Source: Cyanobacteriota bacterium (GTDB lineage: Bacteria; Cyanobacteriota; Cyanobacteriia; CACIAM-69d). From it: a stretch of 64,000 nucleotides of DNA. The notes beneath the pieces are model-generated. The model had not been told where the DNA came from and made no database searches. It saw only the letters and a program-made list of their open reading frames with translations. Positions 45,302-54,241 of the stretch are shown in pieces. A program made the translations under genes and the position numbers. The DNA is taken from assembly GCA_022402445.1 (NCBI GenBank), contig JAKRSF010000006.1:137243-201242 (forward strand), written 5' to 3'. How positions within the stretch are numbered: the stretch's first letter is position 1; every line of letters starts with the position of its first letter.

Positions 45302-46357
45302 ATGAAACGCAGCGCCATTCGTAATCTCCTGTTGGCCGCCACCGCCGTCTCGGCCACCGCGATCGCCGCCTGTGGCGGAGCCACCAACCAAGCCACCACC
45401 GAAGGGGGCAGCGCCACGGAAACCGCCGCCGCAGGTGGTAGCGGCGTCAGCGGAGCCGTCATGATCGATGGATCCAGCACCGTCTTCCCCATCTCCGAAG
45501 GCATGGCCGAAGAATTCATGAAGGCCAACCCCGACACCCGCGTCACCGTCGGCGTCTCCGGCACCGGCGGCGGCTTCAAAAAGTTCTGCGCGGGCGAAAC
45601 GGACATGTCCAACGCCTCGCGCCCCATCAAACAGTCGGAAATCGAACTGTGCGAGCAGAACGGCATTGAATATGTCGAAGTGCCCGTGGCCTTTGATGGC
45701 CTTTCGGTGGTGGTCAACAAGGAAAACACCTGGGCCGCCTGCCTGAAGCCGGACGAACTCAAAAAGATGTGGGAAACCGCCGCAGAAGGTAAGATCACCC
45801 GCTGGAACCAGATTCGCTCCGACTTCCCCGATCAGCCCCTGGGCCTCTACGGCGCAGGGACCGACTCCGGCACCTATGACTACTTCACCGATGCCATCAC
45901 CGGCACCGAGGGCGAAAGCCGTGGGGATTACACCGCCAGCGAAGACGACAACGTGATCGTCCAAGGGGTTGAGGCGGATCCCAACGGCCTGGGCTTCTTT
46001 GGCTTCGCCTACTATGAGGAGAATGCCGAGCGCCTGAAGCTGGTGGAAATCGAGAACGCTGCTGGCGAGTGCGTCGCGCCGAACGCCACCACGATCGCGG
46101 ACGGGACCTATAACCCCCTGTCCCGGGCCATCTTTGTGTACTTCAGCAAGAAGGCCCTGGAAGAGAAGCCCGCCGTGAAGGCATTTGCGGAATTTCACCT
46201 GAATCCGGCCAATGCCAACCTGGTGACCGAGACGGGCTATGTGCCCATGCCGATGGACATCAAGGCTAAGGCCCAGGCGCGTATCCAAAACCTGACGGTG
46301 GGCAGCATCTTCGGTGGCGAGTCCTCCGTGGGCGTGAAGCTGGTGGACAAGCTCTAG
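45302..46357 (+). CDS. pstS: phosphate-binding lipoprotein PstS
   Basis: A 351-residue periplasmic phosphate receptor. A lipoprotein signal ([16 protein letters not shown]...AIAAC) puts the lipid on cysteine 24. Typical PstS stretches follow: [49 protein letters not shown] and VVVNKENTW. The phosphate-binding [12 protein letters not shown], and [13 protein letters not shown] near the end, complete it. First gene of pstSCAB; a hairpin over its stop codon and 334 bases separate it from pstC, as fits the higher expression of binding proteins. Confidence 0.96.
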   Translation: MKRSAIRNLLLAATAVSATAIAACGGATNQATTEGGSATETAAAGGSGVSGAVMIDGSSTVFPISEGMAEEFMKANPDTRVTVGVSGTGGGFKKFCAGETDMSNASRPIKQSEIELCEQNGIEYVEVPVAFDGLSVVVNKENTWAACLKPDELKKMWETAAEGKITRWNQIRSDFPDQPLGLYGAGTDSGTYDYFTDAITGTEGESRGDYTASEDDNVIVQGVEADPNGLGFFGFAYYEENAERLKLVEIENAAGECVAPNATTIADGTYNPLSRAIFVYFSKKALEEKPAVKAFAEFHLNPANANLVTETGYVPMPMDIKAKAQARIQNLTVGSIFGGESSVGVKLVDKL

Positions 46358-46375
46358 GGATCCGCTGAATCCCTA
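46353..46375 (+). other. hairpin spanning the pstS stop codon
   Basis: CTAGGGAT (46353-46360) and ATCCCTAG (46368-46375) form a perfect 8-bp stem with a 7-base loop. There is no T-run. It could stabilise the pstS part of the mRNA or attenuate transcription into pstC. Confidence 0.55.
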
Positions 46376-46691
46376 GGGGGCGGGTGCTAGGGTCATGGGA
46401 CCAGGAGCAGGGGCGCGATCACGGTGCCGTCGATGGTGTCCCCGCAAGGGATGCGGCGCGATCGCCCTTCTCCCCCCAGAGCGCCCTAGGCTCGCCCCCA
46501 CCGGCCGATGGTTCAACCCCAGCCGCATGTCACCGTCCATTCTTCCAAGCAGTCGCCAGTAATCCTTCCTGCGGATTTCACAGGCGGCTGCTTTGGCGTA
46601 GGTTACGGGGCCATCTCGTCCTATCCTGCTTGGTGATGCGTGCGATGTTCAGCTCTCCCATCTCCATTACCGTTCATTTCCCCACAAGCCC
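46376..46691. other. pstS-pstC intergenic region
   Basis: About 316 bases after the hairpin. No gene-like frame and no Pho-box repeat were found. A second promoter for pstC is possible but cannot be pinned down. Confidence 0.4.
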
Positions 46692-47630
46692 ATGACTGCC
46701 GGATTTTCCACCGATGATGATCCCCAGGGTCTCTGGCGACCCCAGCGGCAACTGAATCAGCGGGTGGAGTGGATCGTCAAGGCCATCTTTGCCCTGTTTG
46801 CCTTTGTTTCCGTCGCCACGACGGCGGGCATTGTCCTGACGCTGATCTACGAAACCTTTGAATTTTTCCAGGAAGTTTCTGTACTTAAGTTTTTGACGGA
46901 TGGTCGCTGGACGCCCCTGTTTCGCAGTGCGGAGTTCGGGATTTTTGTATTGATCAGCGCGACGGTGATGACCTCCGCGATCGCCATCGTTGTTGCCCTG
47001 CCCCTGGGGCTGCTGTCGGCCATCTGCCTGAGTGAATACGCCAGCCCCAAGGCCCGCGCCATCCTCAAGCCCCTGCTGGAGGTGTTGGCGGGGGTGCCGT
47101 CGGTGGTCTATGGCTACTTCGCCCTGCTGCTGGTGACCCCGTTTTTACAGTCCTTTGTCCCCGGTCTCCAGGGCTTTAACTCCCTCTCGGCGGGGGTGGT
47201 GCTGGGGGTGTCGATTACGCCCCTGGTGGCGTCCTTGAGTGAAGATGCCATCTCGGCGGTGCCCCAAAGTCTGCGGGATGGGGCCTATGCCCTGGGTACT
47301 ACCAAGCGCGAGGCGATCGTGTCCGTGGTGCTGCCGGCGGCCCTGTCGGGGATTGTGTCGTCGGTGATTTTGGCGATTTCCCGCGCGATCGGCGAAACGA
47401 TGATCGTAACCCTGGCCGCCGGTCAGAATCCCACCTTGGGCCTCAATCCCTTTGTGCCGGTGATGACCATGACGGCCTTCATTGTGCAGGTGAGCCTGGG
47501 GGATACCCCCGCCGGTTCCCTGGCCTACAAGACCATTTACGCCGTGGGCATGACCCTGTTTTTACTGACCCTGGTGCTGAACGTTTTCAGCTTCTGGTTT
47601 GTCCGCCGTTTCCGCGAGAAGTACGACTAA
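46692..47630 (+). CDS. pstC: phosphate ABC transporter permease PstC
   Basis: A 312-residue inner-membrane permease with six hydrophobic segments. The binding-protein-dependent transport signature is in the EAA loop, ALGTTKREAIVSVVLPAALSGIVSS. Other PstC stretches are LEVLAGVPSVVYGYFALLLV and AISRAIGETMIVTLAAG. It pairs with PstA to form the channel for phosphate. The pstA ATG follows 6 bases after its stop. Confidence 0.95.
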   Translation: MTAGFSTDDDPQGLWRPQRQLNQRVEWIVKAIFALFAFVSVATTAGIVLTLIYETFEFFQEVSVLKFLTDGRWTPLFRSAEFGIFVLISATVMTSAIAIVVALPLGLLSAICLSEYASPKARAILKPLLEVLAGVPSVVYGYFALLLVTPFLQSFVPGLQGFNSLSAGVVLGVSITPLVASLSEDAISAVPQSLRDGAYALGTTKREAIVSVVLPAALSGIVSSVILAISRAIGETMIVTLAAGQNPTLGLNPFVPVMTMTAFIVQVSLGDTPAGSLAYKTIYAVGMTLFLLTLVLNVFSFWFVRRFREKYD

Positions 47631-47636
47631 GGCCCC

Positions 47637-48545
47637 ATGACGACTCAACAGTTTTCCAATGGCGATCGCGCGGTGGAACCATTCCAGCCCAAGCTCGAAA
47701 GCCGCTACCGCTGGGATACGGTATTTCAATCCCTGACCTGGACCGCCGTGGCCCTCTCGATCGCGGTGCTGGCGGTGCTCCTGGCCGATGTGTTGATCGA
47801 TGGTTTGCCCACCCTCAACTGGAATTTCCTGAGCAGTTTCCCGTCCCGCCGCGCCGAGGATGCGGGGCTGCTGTCGGCCCTGGTGGGGACCATTTGGGTG
47901 ATGGTGATTGTGGCGGTGGTGTCGTTCCCCATCAGCGTGGGGGCGGGCATTTATCTAGAGGAGTTTGCGACCGATAACTGGCTCACCCGCGCGATCGAGA
48001 TCAATATCAGCAACCTGGCGGGGGTGCCGTCGATTATCTACGGCCTGCTGGGGCTCCAGGTGTTTGTGCGCTGGTTTGAGCCCGTCACGGGGGGCCGCAG
48101 CATCCTGTCCGGGGCGCTGACCTTGGCCCTGCTGATTTTACCGGTGATCATTGTGGCCACCCGGGAGTCCCTGCGGGCGGTGCCGTCGAGCATCCGTCAG
48201 GCGGGGTTTGCGGTGGGGGCCACCCGCTGGCAGGTGGTGCGCGAGCATGTGCTGCCCCTGGCGTTTCCGGGCATCCTGACGGGGACGATTCTGGGCCTGT
48301 CCCGGGCGATCGGCGAGACGGCTCCGCTGATTACCATCGGGGCGCTGACGTTCATTTCATTCCTGCCCGATGGCCTCCAGAGCCCCTTTACGGTGCTGCC
48401 GATCCAGATCTTTAACTGGGTGTCTCGCCCCCAGCGGGAGTTCCACAACCTGTCGGCCTCGGGCATTATTGTCCTGATGGTGGTGCTGTTGCTGATGAAC
48501 ACCACCGCGATCTTGCTGCGTAACCGTTTCCAGCGCCGGATGTAG
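47637..48545 (+). CDS. pstA: phosphate ABC transporter permease PstA
   Basis: A 302-residue partner permease with six hydrophobic segments and the EAA loop [25 protein letters not shown]. Family stretches are [20 protein letters not shown] and [19 protein letters not shown]. It follows pstC by 6 bases. Two short GC-rich hairpins (around 48554-48570 and 48575-48595) lie between it and pstB. Confidence 0.95.
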   Translation: MTTQQFSNGDRAVEPFQPKLESRYRWDTVFQSLTWTAVALSIAVLAVLLADVLIDGLPTLNWNFLSSFPSRRAEDAGLLSALVGTIWVMVIVAVVSFPISVGAGIYLEEFATDNWLTRAIEINISNLAGVPSIIYGLLGLQVFVRWFEPVTGGRSILSGALTLALLILPVIIVATRESLRAVPSSIRQAGFAVGATRWQVVREHVLPLAFPGILTGTILGLSRAIGETAPLITIGALTFISFLPDGLQSPFTVLPIQIFNWVSRPQREFHNLSASGIIVLMVVLLLMNTTAILLRNRFQRRM

Positions 48546-48618
48546 TCCTCCCCTGGGGAATGGCCATCCCCTATCCCCTGGGCTGGGCTCAGGGGGCGGC
48601 GGGTGAAACGCCCAGGGC

Positions 48619-48639
48619 ATTACGGATTACGGATTACGG
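48619..48639. repeat. three tandem ATTACGG heptamers
   Basis: ATTACGG occurs three times in a row in the pstA-pstB gap. It is short and AT-rich, and no function can be assigned. Confidence 0.6.
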
Positions 48640-48717
48640 ACTATTCCAGTTTTTTGGGTCGGCTCCGGCTGGCCCCTGACCCCCTTCAACCTTCACGAAC
48701 TGAGATCAAAATCCATC

Positions 48718-49530
48718 ATGGTGAGCAGCAGCAGTAGCACCCCGGCGACGACGGATCATGCGGCCCTAACCGCTGAGGGCGTCAGCGTTCTCTATGGCTC
48801 GACGCCCGCCGTGCGCGATGTCTATCTCGAAATTCCCCGCAATCAGGTGGTGGCGTTTATTGGCCCGTCCGGCTGCGGTAAGAGTACGATTTTGCGGTGT
48901 TTTAACCGCATGAATGATCTGATCCAGGGGGCGCACATTCGCGGGCGCATCCTCTTCCATGGGCAGGATTTGTATGGGAAGGGGATGGATCCGGTGGAAG
49001 TCCGTCGCCGCATTGGCATGGTGTTCCAAAAGCCGAATCCGTTCCCGAAGTCGATCTACGAAAATATTGCCTTTGGGGCGCGCATCAATGGCTACCAGGG
49101 GGATATGGATGAGCTGGTGGAGCAGTCCCTGAAGAAGGCGGCGATTTGGGAGGAGGTCAAGGATAAGCTCAAGGAGAGTGGCTTGGCCCTGTCGGGGGGT
49201 CAGCAGCAGCGCCTGTGCATTGCGCGGGCGGTGGCGATTCAGCCGGAGATTATTCTGATGGATGAGCCCTGTTCGGCCCTGGACCCGATTTCGACGCTGC
49301 GGGTGGAGGAGTTGATTAAGGAGCTGTCGCAGAATTATACGATTGTGATTGTGACGCACAATATGCAGCAGGCGTCGCGGGTGAGTGATTATACGGCGTT
49401 CTTCAATGCGGAGGCGACGGAGGGCGGCGGTAAGATCGGGTATTTGGTGGAATATGACCATACGGAGAATATTTTCCATAATCCCCGGGAGCAGGCGACC
49501 CAGGAGTATGTGAGTGGTCGATTTGGCTAG
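48718..49530 (+). CDS. pstB: phosphate ABC transporter ATPase PstB
   Basis: A 270-residue ATPase. The Walker A motif is [14 protein letters not shown], the PstB-specific [15 protein letters not shown] follows, the ABC signature is [15 protein letters not shown] and Walker B is [13 protein letters not shown]. The C-terminal [25 protein letters not shown] is the normal end. It is the last gene of pstSCAB and is followed by an intrinsic terminator. No phoU or second pstB is present. Confidence 0.97.
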   Translation: MVSSSSSTPATTDHAALTAEGVSVLYGSTPAVRDVYLEIPRNQVVAFIGPSGCGKSTILRCFNRMNDLIQGAHIRGRILFHGQDLYGKGMDPVEVRRRIGMVFQKPNPFPKSIYENIAFGARINGYQGDMDELVEQSLKKAAIWEEVKDKLKESGLALSGGQQQRLCIARAVAIQPEIILMDEPCSALDPISTLRVEELIKELSQNYTIVIVTHNMQQASRVSDYTAFFNAEATEGGGKIGYLVEYDHTENIFHNPREQATQEYVSGRFG

Positions 49531-49665
49531 GGGGGCGCGATCGCGGTTTTGCGGCGTTGCTGCCTGGTGCGGTTGACGGGCCTGCTGAATGGATCGACGG
49601 GGCCGGTTCAGGGTTCTGTGCGGTCTTCCCGGTGATTGTTTCGGTGGCCGGGTGCGTTTAAAAGG

Positions 49666-49697
49666 ATCCCTTTCTCCGGTGGGGGAAGGGATTTTTT
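49666..49697 (+). terminator. intrinsic terminator after pst
   Basis: ATCCCTTTCTCC (49666-49677) pairs with GGGGGAAGGGAT (49681-49692, some G-T pairs) around a 3-base loop and is followed by a run of T. It ends the pstSCAB transcript. Confidence 0.75.
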
Positions 49698-49824
49698 AGT
49701 GGGGGGTGCGAAGGGGGTGTTGGGGAGGGGGCGTTTTTGCGTAGCATGATTGCGTTCGTGGGCCTGCTTGCCGGTTTGGGCATGGGGGCGATCGCGGGGT
49801 GAATACCGTTTCGAGGATGGCTCC

Positions 49825-50655
49825 ATGGGTTCGATGGCCGGGTTTTGGGATGAGGTGCTGGCGTTTGCGGCGGCGGTGACGACGACGGTGGGCGATCGCC
49901 TGCTGGCGGATTTTGAGGGGGCGATGGGGGGCCAAAGGACCGAGGAGAAGGCGGATGGCAGCCTGCTGACGCGATCGGATCAGTGGGCGGATCAAACCCT
50001 GGTGGCGGCGATCGCGGCGCGGTTTCCGGACCATGGGATTTTGAGTGAGGAGGGCAGCCACCTTTTCCCGGCGGGGGACTGGTGCTGGGTGATTGATCCG
50101 ATTGACGGGACGACTAATTTTGCGCGGGGCATTCCCCTCTGGGGCATCTCCCTGGGGCTGCTCTATCGCGGCTGGCCGGTCTTTGGCTATCTCTACTTTC
50201 CGCCGACGCGCCAGCGGTTCCATGGCTTCTGGGCGGGGGCGTCGGGGGCTCCGGACCTGCCGCCGGATGGGGCCTTTTGCAATGGCCGCGCGATCGCGGT
50301 GCCCCCGGCGGAGGAACCCAACGGTAACCACACCTTCAGCGTGTGTACCCGCAGCGTCTCACAACTGCCGCCAAAATTCCCCCACAAGGTCCGCATGTTG
50401 GGGGTTTCGACCTATAACCTGCTGACGGTGGCCATGGGCGCAACCCTCGGAGCCCTAGAGGCCAACCCCAAGGTCTGGGATCTCAGCGCCATCTGGGCGA
50501 TCGCCCACGGGGCCGGGGTGACCTGGGTGCCCCTCGAAAACTATGCCCCCTTCCCCCTGGTGGCTGGCCAGGACTACGGCAGCCGCCCCAACCGCTGTCT
50601 GGTGGTGCCTCGGGTGGAATTGGGGGACTATTTCCACGACCTGCTGCCCCTCTAA
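49825..50655 (+). CDS. inositol monophosphatase family protein
   Basis: About 276 residues. The lithium-sensitive phosphatase motifs are present: the acidic pair in GILSEEGSHL, and WVIDPIDGTTNFARGIPLWG, which holds the metal-binding aspartates. WDLSAIWAIAHGAGVTWVPL near the end carries the last aspartate. Family members hydrolyse inositol phosphates or, in bacteria, fructose-1,6-bisphosphate, histidinol phosphate or 3'-phosphoadenosine 5'-phosphate; the substrate here is unknown. The ATG at 49825 has a GAGGA ribosome-binding site 8 bases upstream, so it is preferred over the longer frame from 49750. Confidence 0.9.
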   Translation: MGSMAGFWDEVLAFAAAVTTTVGDRLLADFEGAMGGQRTEEKADGSLLTRSDQWADQTLVAAIAARFPDHGILSEEGSHLFPAGDWCWVIDPIDGTTNFARGIPLWGISLGLLYRGWPVFGYLYFPPTRQRFHGFWAGASGAPDLPPDGAFCNGRAIAVPPAEEPNGNHTFSVCTRSVSQLPPKFPHKVRMLGVSTYNLLTVAMGATLGALEANPKVWDLSAIWAIAHGAGVTWVPLENYAPFPLVAGQDYGSRPNRCLVVPRVELGDYFHDLLPL

Positions 50656-50712
50656 AAGTCAGCCTAAATCCAGGGGAAGGCTTGTAAGCTCAGGAGCCAA
50701 GCGCCCCATTTC

Positions 50713-51216
50713 CTAGGACTTGAGCCCATCCTTTTCCCTCAGCCGCGCGATCGCGGCCAGCACCCGCCTGCGATTTTTCGCCAGGATCATCCACCTCGGC
50801 AGGCGATTCACCAGGCCCCCATTGCTCCACCCCGCCGGATTTCCCCGCTGATGGAGCCGCAACGTTGCCCGCACGTGGCGCTCGATCAAACTCAAATGGT
50901 CGAGATTATAGGCCCAGAGCACCTGTCCACCGCAGGCATCCACCAGGTACAGGGGACACTGGAAATAGGCATCCCTGGGCGGCCCCGACCCGCCGTGTAG
51001 CCGAACGGTATGGCCCTGCCAGTCGCGAGTGAAGCCACAGGATTGGCAAATCAAGCGGCGGGGTGAGAAGAGCGGGGGATTGAGCGCCGCCTCCGGGATC
51101 GCATCGCCCCTGGGGATCACCTCCGCCCGGTGGCCGCAGCGGGGACAAACGACCAAAATATGCCCAAGAAAATCCTCAAGACGCTCGCCGCCATCCTGAT
51201 GACGTTCCCTTCCCAT
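50713..51216 (-). CDS. zinc-ribbon protein of unknown function
   Basis: A 167-residue soluble protein. The first 70 residues hold two cysteine pairs, CPRCGHRAEV and CQSCGFTRDW, as in a TFIIB-like zinc ribbon. The second half is helical, with a basic end (LAKNRRRVLAAIARLREKDG), and contains FQCPLYLVDACGGQVLWAYNL and LIERHVRATLR. The function is unknown, though a nucleic-acid or regulatory role is plausible. It starts 10 bases after the ABA4-like gene, so the two form a unit. A GGAAG ribosome-binding site precedes the ATG. Confidence 0.7.
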   Translation of the reverse strand: MGRERHQDGGERLEDFLGHILVVCPRCGHRAEVIPRGDAIPEAALNPPLFSPRRLICQSCGFTRDWQGHTVRLHGGSGPPRDAYFQCPLYLVDACGGQVLWAYNLDHLSLIERHVRATLRLHQRGNPAGWSNGGLVNRLPRWMILAKNRRRVLAAIARLREKDGLKS

Positions 51217-51226
51217 GGCTTCCGGC

Positions 51227-51691
51227 TTACTGGACGGGGGCTTCCGTGGCTTTCTTGGGCCAGCGGGCCGCGATCGCGTCCGTCAGCAGGTGAGACAGCA
51301 GCCCCAACGGCCCCGCAAAGAGACAAATGACTAGGGAATGGACCGTCCAAACCCCGGATTTTTGTCCCTCCCAATAGATCCAGCGGCCCACAAACAAATC
51401 CATCACCAAATAATGCACCCAGCCCGTGGCCATCACCGGCTCCTGGGAAAACAAATGGGCCAGATTCTCCAGGGTCGGATTCGCAAATTCCTCAGCGCTC
51501 GATGGGTCCAGACTGGCCACAAAGAGATAGCCATAGACCAGGGCCAGGGCCACAAAGGGCAGGGTTGACCCAATGATTTTGCGGGTAATGCCCCAGTTGG
51601 GCAGCAGCACCATCAGCGCCCAGAAGGGCAGCACAAACACATTGGCACCGTCGAACAAAACCCGGACAGACTCTAGGGAAAAAAGGGTCAT
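51227..51691 (-). CDS. ABA4-like membrane protein (DUF4281)
   Basis: A protein of about 154 residues with four hydrophobic segments. VLPFWALMVLLPNWGITRKI, HLFSQEPVMATGWVHYLVMDLFVGRWIYW and VICLFAGPLGLLSHLLTD match the family of the plant protein ABA4, which is needed for neoxanthin synthesis. The cyanobacterial role is not settled. The open frame begins four codons earlier at a TTG; the ATG at 51691 is preferred. It is divergent from the integrin-like gene. Confidence 0.8.
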   Translation of the reverse strand: MTLFSLESVRVLFDGANVFVLPFWALMVLLPNWGITRKIIGSTLPFVALALVYGYLFVASLDPSSAEEFANPTLENLAHLFSQEPVMATGWVHYLVMDLFVGRWIYWEGQKSGVWTVHSLVICLFAGPLGLLSHLLTDAIAARWPKKATEAPVQ

Positions 51692-51780
51692 GGCTAACCG
51701 CAACCATCAGGAACGATAGAACGTCAAACGGAACGGGAAAGGGGGATCAAGGGCCGGAGATGATCTCAAAAAAAGCTCAA

Positions 51781-51846
51781 CTTTATCAGCACTTAATGGC
51801 AGCTTTATAGAAACTTGATGGCCCCTTGATGGAATCTTCATGGGAC
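51781..51846 (+). promoter_or_regulatory. six-copy 11-bp-period direct repeat array
   Basis: Octamers CTTTATCA (51781), CTTAATGG (51792), CTTTATAG (51803), CTTGATGG (51814), CTTGATGG (51825) and CTTCATGG (51836) start exactly every 11 bases, each followed by a 3-base spacer. Consensus is CTT-N-AT-G-G. The arrangement copies that of a Pho box, but the core sequence is different. It ends 83 bases before the GTG of the integrin-like gene and lies in the divergent gap with the ABA4-like gene. Confidence 0.75.
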
Positions 51847-51915
51847 GCGGTGCTGGATGGGGGGCGTCCGATTCGGGTCAATGATAGCGTGAAACTAGCG
51901 AATGCCTGAGCTGAT

Positions 51916-51921
51916 AAGGAG
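51916..51921 (+). promoter_or_regulatory. ribosome-binding site deciding the start at 51930
   Basis: AAGGAG lies 8 bases before the GTG at 51930. It supports this start over the ATG codons at 52023 and 52026. Confidence 0.7.
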
Positions 51922-51929
51922 TTGAGATT

Positions 51930-53417
51930 GTGGTTGCTTTCCTGGCCTCCCGTGGTGTTCCGTGTTCCGGTGGGGCGTTGAACCCTCGGGCGATCGCGCG
52001 GAGCCGGACACTGCGACGGTGGATGATGACCAGTACGGCCACCGCGATCGCCACGGCGACCTCCTTCATGGGAGGCGGCAGCGCCCAGGCCGGCAGCTTC
52101 ATCTCCGGCAGCAGCCCCGGTGAGTTTGTGACCCCCTCCGTTGTGGAGGCGTTTCTAGAGCCGGATGATCCCGTCAACTTCACCGTCGAAGTGGCCGTGG
52201 GCAATCCCCAGGCGATCGACCTGTTCCTGCTCAATGACCTGTCCGCCTCCTTTGATGACGACCTGCCCAATGTGCGCACGGCGGCGGGGCAACTGGTGGA
52301 TGTGCTGGAAACGTTGGCCCCGGAGGTGCGCGTGGGGGTGGGATCCTTCACCGATAAGCCGATCTATCCCTTTGGGGGCCTCTATCGCCACACGGATGGC
52401 CTCCTCTATGCCTTTGATGACTATGGCTACCAAACCAATCTGGCCCTGACGGACGATCGCGCTGCCCTGCAAACGGCGGTGGATGGCCTGCAAACCGGCT
52501 GGGGGCTTGATGCGCCGGAATCGCAACTGGAGGCGCTGTTGCAGGTGGCGGTGCGTAGCCGCACGGAGTTGGGCTTTAGGCAGGAGGCATTCAAGGCGGT
52601 GGTGCTCCAGACGGATGCCTGCTTCCATGTGGCCCAGGGGGAGACGGCCTTCCGCCTGCCGGATAGCTGCTATGGCGGGGGCGATCGCCTGGATCCCTAT
52701 GGCATTGGGCCGGATGCGACGCCCTTTGGGGTTTTGGACTATGAGCGGCTGGCCCTGTCCTGGGTGTCGGGCCTGACGGCCAATAATGGCGACGCGGTGC
52801 TCGATACCCAGGAGGATTACCCCGCGATCGCGATGGTGCGCCAGACGTTGCTGGAGGCGGGCATTGTGCCGATTTTTGCCGTCACCAACGCCGTCGGGTC
52901 CATCTATCAGGGGCTGGTGGATATCCTGGGGTTTGGGCAGGTGGTGGAACTGAGCGCCGACAGTTCTAACCTGGTGAGCGCCGTGCAGCAGGGGCTCCGG
53001 GCGGCCCTCAATGATGTGAAATTATTCGTCGAGGATGATGACTACGACTATGTGCGGCGGGTGGGCAGTGATCTGAGCGGCGAAAAGGAAGGGACCGATC
53101 TGGGGGTGGCCTCCGGCGATCGCGCCCGGTTCGAGATCACCCTGGAGGATCGCTCCGGCGATCGCCTGACGGGGGACGACACCCTCTATCTCACGGCCAC
53201 GGGCTATGGCCGCACGACGGTGAATGTGACGGTGCCGCGCCCCGCCCCGACGCCGACGCCGGCTCCAGAACCGGAGCCGGAACCGGAGCCAACCCCTGGG
53301 ACGCCGCCGGTCGATCCGGGCGATCGCGTTTCAGTGCCGGAACCGTCGGCCGTGGTGGGTCTCGGGGCGATCGCCCTGCTGCTGCGCGGCCCCCTGAAGC
53401 GGCGATCGCGCCCCTGA
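51930..53417 (+). CDS. secreted integrin-beta-I-like (VWA) protein with PEP-CTERM anchor
   Basis: A 495-residue exported protein. The signal peptide is unusually long and ends about SAQA, residue 54. Residues 95-355 align by eye with the I-like domain of animal integrin beta subunits. The MIDAS motif is D103-L-S-A-S107, followed by DDD (109-111) at the ADMIDAS place. DAPE (194-197), TDACFH (228-233), DYPAIA, IFAVTN (315-320) and LSADSSN follow in the same order. A calcium-type acidic region, a proline/glutamate linker and a C-terminal VPEPSAVVGLG + hydrophobic + KRRSR signal follow. The last is the PEP-CTERM sorting tag for exosortase. It should be surface-attached and bind metal-dependent ligands. 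No exosortase gene is in the window. Confidence 0.85.
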   Translation: MVAFLASRGVPCSGGALNPRAIARSRTLRRWMMTSTATAIATATSFMGGGSAQAGSFISGSSPGEFVTPSVVEAFLEPDDPVNFTVEVAVGNPQAIDLFLLNDLSASFDDDLPNVRTAAGQLVDVLETLAPEVRVGVGSFTDKPIYPFGGLYRHTDGLLYAFDDYGYQTNLALTDDRAALQTAVDGLQTGWGLDAPESQLEALLQVAVRSRTELGFRQEAFKAVVLQTDACFHVAQGETAFRLPDSCYGGGDRLDPYGIGPDATPFGVLDYERLALSWVSGLTANNGDAVLDTQEDYPAIAMVRQTLLEAGIVPIFAVTNAVGSIYQGLVDILGFGQVVELSADSSNLVSAVQQGLRAALNDVKLFVEDDDYDYVRRVGSDLSGEKEGTDLGVASGDRARFEITLEDRSGDRLTGDDTLYLTATGYGRTTVNVTVPRPAPTPTPAPEPEPEPEPTPGTPPVDPGDRVSVPEPSAVVGLGAIALLLRGPLKRRSRP

Positions 53418-53440
53418 GGCGAAAAGCCATCACTAAACCC

Positions 53441-53500
53441 TTGACAGGACCGCCGCCCCAAGTACAGGATTTAAACTGAGAAATTCTTTACAACTTGTAA
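53441..53500 (+). promoter_or_regulatory. candidate promoter with 13-bp palindrome before dedA
   Basis: TTGACA at 53441 is a good -35 element; the spacing to TACAGGAT at 53463 is about 16, giving a weak -10. The palindrome TTACAACTTGTAA (53488-53500) is perfect and would sit near or just after the start of transcription, as an operator would. The gene at 53618 would be the target. Confidence 0.4.
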
Positions 53501-53617
53501 CCGCCCCGGCCTCCGTCCCCCGCGATCGCGCCCCACCTTCGCCCCCGACGGGCCTAGGCTTGCGCTAGGTTGAGGCCGCCCCTGGCCGCCGTCCGTCTTC
53601 AAAGATGCAGGACTCCG

Positions 53618-54241
53618 ATGCTACCCGAACTGATCACCCTAGAAACCCTCCATGAAATTGCGCGCGAGTATGGCTACTGGGCAGTTTTTTCGGGCATTGC
53701 CCTAGAGAATGCGGGCATTCCCCTGCCGGGGGAGACGATCACGCTGATCGGGGGATTTCTGTCGGGCAGTGGTGAGTTGGAGTACTGGGGCGTCTGGGGG
53801 GCTGCGACGGCGGGGGCGATCCTGGGGGATAACTTTGGCTATTGGCTCGGGCGTTGGGGGGGCTGGCCGCTGCTGCTGCGGTTGGGGCGCTTCTTTCGCC
53901 TGGGGGAAGAGAAATTGATCGAGGCCCGCGATCGCTTCGGGGCCAATGCGGGGAAGGCCGTCTTCCTGGGGCGTTTCGTGGCCCTGCTGCGGATTTTTGC
54001 AGGGCCGATGGCGGGCATTGCCCAGATGCCCTACTGGCGCTTTGTGCTCTATAACGCCGCCGGGGCAGCGGTTTGGGCCTCCGCGACCGTGAGTTTGTCC
54101 TTCTTTGCCGGTCGGCTGGTGCCCCTGGAAACCCTCATGGAATGGGTGGGGCAGTTGGGGCTGGCGCTGCTGCTGGTGATTGCCCTGTGGTTGGCGGTGC
54201 CCCTGTGGCTCGAAAGCCGCAAGTCCGACACGATTATCTAA
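53618..54241 (+). CDS. DedA family membrane protein
   Basis: About 207 residues with five or so hydrophobic segments, including a re-entrant loop. Family stretches are GYWAVFSGIALENAGIPLPG, GDNFGYWLGRWGGW, FLGRFVALLRIFAGPMAGIA and YNAAGAAVWASATVSLSFFAG. The conserved E/PGE and R residues of the substrate site are present. DedA proteins move undecaprenyl phosphate or phospholipids across the membrane. An AGGA site lies 5 bases before the ATG. The frame is open upstream to 53570. Confidence 0.92.
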   Translation: MLPELITLETLHEIAREYGYWAVFSGIALENAGIPLPGETITLIGGFLSGSGELEYWGVWGAATAGAILGDNFGYWLGRWGGWPLLLRLGRFFRLGEEKLIEARDRFGANAGKAVFLGRFVALLRIFAGPMAGIAQMPYWRFVLYNAAGAAVWASATVSLSFFAGRLVPLETLMEWVGQLGLALLLVIALWLAVPLWLESRKSDTII

